DNA of 64,000 nucleotides, from NCBI GenBank assembly GCA_965221735.1, contig OZ244910.1, forward strand, positions 248,001-312,000. Direction: 5' to 3'. How positions within the stretch are numbered: the first letter of the stretch is position 1; the number at the start of each line of letters is the position of its first letter. The notes beneath the pieces were generated by a model that was not told where the DNA came from, searched no databases, and saw only the letters and a list, made by a program, of their open reading frames with translations. Of this stretch, positions 63,210-64,000 are shown one piece after another. The translations under genes and the position numbers were made by a program. This DNA is from UBA2991 sp965221735. GTDB lineage: Bacteria; Chloroflexota; Dehalococcoidia; Tepidiformales; Tepidiformaceae.

Positions 63210-64000
63210 TCAGGCGATGACGCCCCGTCCGAACAGCCCCTCGATCTCGTCCTCGCCGAAATCGAGCTCGCCCAGCACCTCGCGCGTGTGCTCGCCGAGC
63301 ATGGGCGCGACCTCGAGGGGGACCTCCGAGCCGGAGAGCCGCGCCGGCATCCGCATCAGCTTCACCGACCCCAGCTCGGGGTGCTCCAGCTCCTCGACAA
63401 GGCCCCGCTCGCTCAGGTGCGGGTCCGTGAACAGCTCGTACGTGTCGAGCGTGGCCGAGCAGGGCACGCCCGCGCTGCCGAGCTCCTTCATCGCCTCGTG
63501 CTTCGTTCGCTGGAGCGTCCACTCCTTCACGATGTCGTAGAACTCGCCGCCGTGCTCGAAGCGACCGCGCTGCGTCTCGAAGCGCGGGTCGCTGATCAGC
63601 TCGGGCATCCCGATCGTCATGCAGAAGGCGTCCCACTGCGCGGTCGTCACGATCATCACGAACAGGTAGTCGTTCTCGCCGCCGCCCTTGCAGGGGTAGA
63701 CGTCGGTGCCGGGACCGCGCGCGTTGCCGGTGCGCTCCTGCGGGGCTTCGCCCCAGGTCCGCAGCCCCAGCGTCCGCATGAAGAGCGTGACCGCCTCCTG
63801 CATCGAGATCTCGATGAACTGCCCCTCGCCCGTGCGCTGCTTCTGCACGTACGCGGCGGTGATGGAGAGCGCCAGCTGCGCGCCCGTGCCCGAGTCGCCG
63901 ATCGTCGGACCCGGCCGTGTCGGCGGGTCGCCCGCCCGGCCCGTCACGGAGAACGTCCCCGCCGCCGCCTGCGCCACCCAGTCGTACGACGGGAAGCCCG
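63210..64000 (-). CDS. CaiB/BaiF-type (class III) CoA-transferase, N-terminus cut by the window
   Basis: The last 263 residues of a class III CoA-transferase: YDWVAQAAAGTFSVTGRAGD, GDSGTGAQLALSITAAYVQK, GQFIEISMQEAVTLFM, KHEAMKELGSAGVPCSAT and GEHTREVLGELDFGEDEIE. The catalytic Asp normally lies in the missing N-terminal part or near GDSGTG. It moves CoA between carboxylic acids, for example in carnitine, bile-acid or aromatic-acid degradation. The gene continues past the right edge. Confidence 0.9.
   Translation of the reverse strand, partial: GFPSYDWVAQAAAGTFSVTGRAGDPPTRPGPTIGDSGTGAQLALSITAAYVQKQRTGEGQFIEISMQEAVTLFMRTLGLRTWGEAPQERTGNARGPGTDVYPCKGGGENDYLFVMIVTTAQWDAFCMTIGMPELISDPRFETQRGRFEHGGEFYDIVKEWTLQRTKHEAMKELGSAGVPCSATLDTYELFTDPHLSERGLVEELEHPELGSVKLMRMPARLSGSEVPLEVAPMLGEHTREVLGELDFGEDEIEGLFGRGVIA

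Noticed and set aside
1..64000. tRNA or rRNA genes, CRISPR arrays, IS elements, attachment sites
   Set aside because: I looked for tRNA T-loop sequences, regularly spaced repeats, terminal inverted repeats and transposase motifs and found none.

Overview
Organism. The window is GC-rich and very gene-dense. It carries no rRNA, tRNA, insertion sequence, prophage block or CRISPR array that I can recognise. The gene content fits an aerobic or facultative Chloroflexota bacterium, perhaps near Dehalococcoidia/SAR202/Tepidiformia. Supporting genes are a Rieske ring-hydroxylating oxygenase, two luciferase-like (probably F420/FMN) oxidoreductases, several short-chain dehydrogenases, a CaiB/BaiF CoA-transferase, a hopanoid cluster beside ispH, an isoleucine T-box in front of ileS and hrcA-grpE-dnaK under CIRCE. 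The phylum is an inference from content, not from a marker tree.

Layout. 0-9 kb: a SelW-like selenoprotein, a NIPSNAP-like protein, two-domain dCTP deaminase, dapA, a RodZ-like HTH/PASTA membrane protein, a class V aminotransferase, a lipoprotein sugar dehydrogenase and an in-frame tandem SDR fusion. 9-16 kb: an LLM oxidoreductase, a MazF/ribbon-helix-helix toxin-antitoxin pair, a cupredoxin, cca, a phosphotransferase and a PhoB/PhoR-type two-component system. 16-22 kb: an AhpD-like selenoprotein and a set of metal or redox enzymes (SDR, VOC, PIG-L, cyclase, amidohydrolase, class II aldolase, ferredoxin). 22-36 kb: housekeeping genes (hrcA-grpE-dnaK, nadD, lgt, fabI, ileS with its T-box). 36-49 kb: mixed small operons including thrB, folP-folK, an M67 peptidase, an MFS exporter and an unknown pair with a faint phage-tail flavour (42392-44586). 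49.6-58.3 kb: ispH-shc-hpnC-hpnD-hpnE-hpnH-hpnG-SDR, a nearly gapless route from the last MEP-pathway step to extended hopanoids. 58-64 kb: a Rieske oxygenase, an SDR, a second MazEF-type module with a palindromic operator, a ThuA-like protein and a truncated CoA-transferase.

Main observations. (1) Two genes contain an in-frame UGA at the second position of a CxxC-like redox motif, each followed by a stem-loop that fits the bacterial SECIS rules. A standard gene caller would truncate or miss both. No Sec machinery gene is in the window, so it must lie elsewhere if these are real. (2) More than twenty genes on both strands have a TANNNT -10 box only 6-9 nt before the start codon and no Shine-Dalgarno sequence, so leaderless transcripts look like the default promoter design here. 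Two of these boxes point at tiny ORFs (20 and 24 codons) that overlap the start of the following membrane-protein gene. (3) Many operon neighbours overlap by exactly 4 nt (ATGA/GTGA), which suggests widespread translational coupling. (4) folP has a good Shine-Dalgarno sequence but an ATC where its start codon should be.
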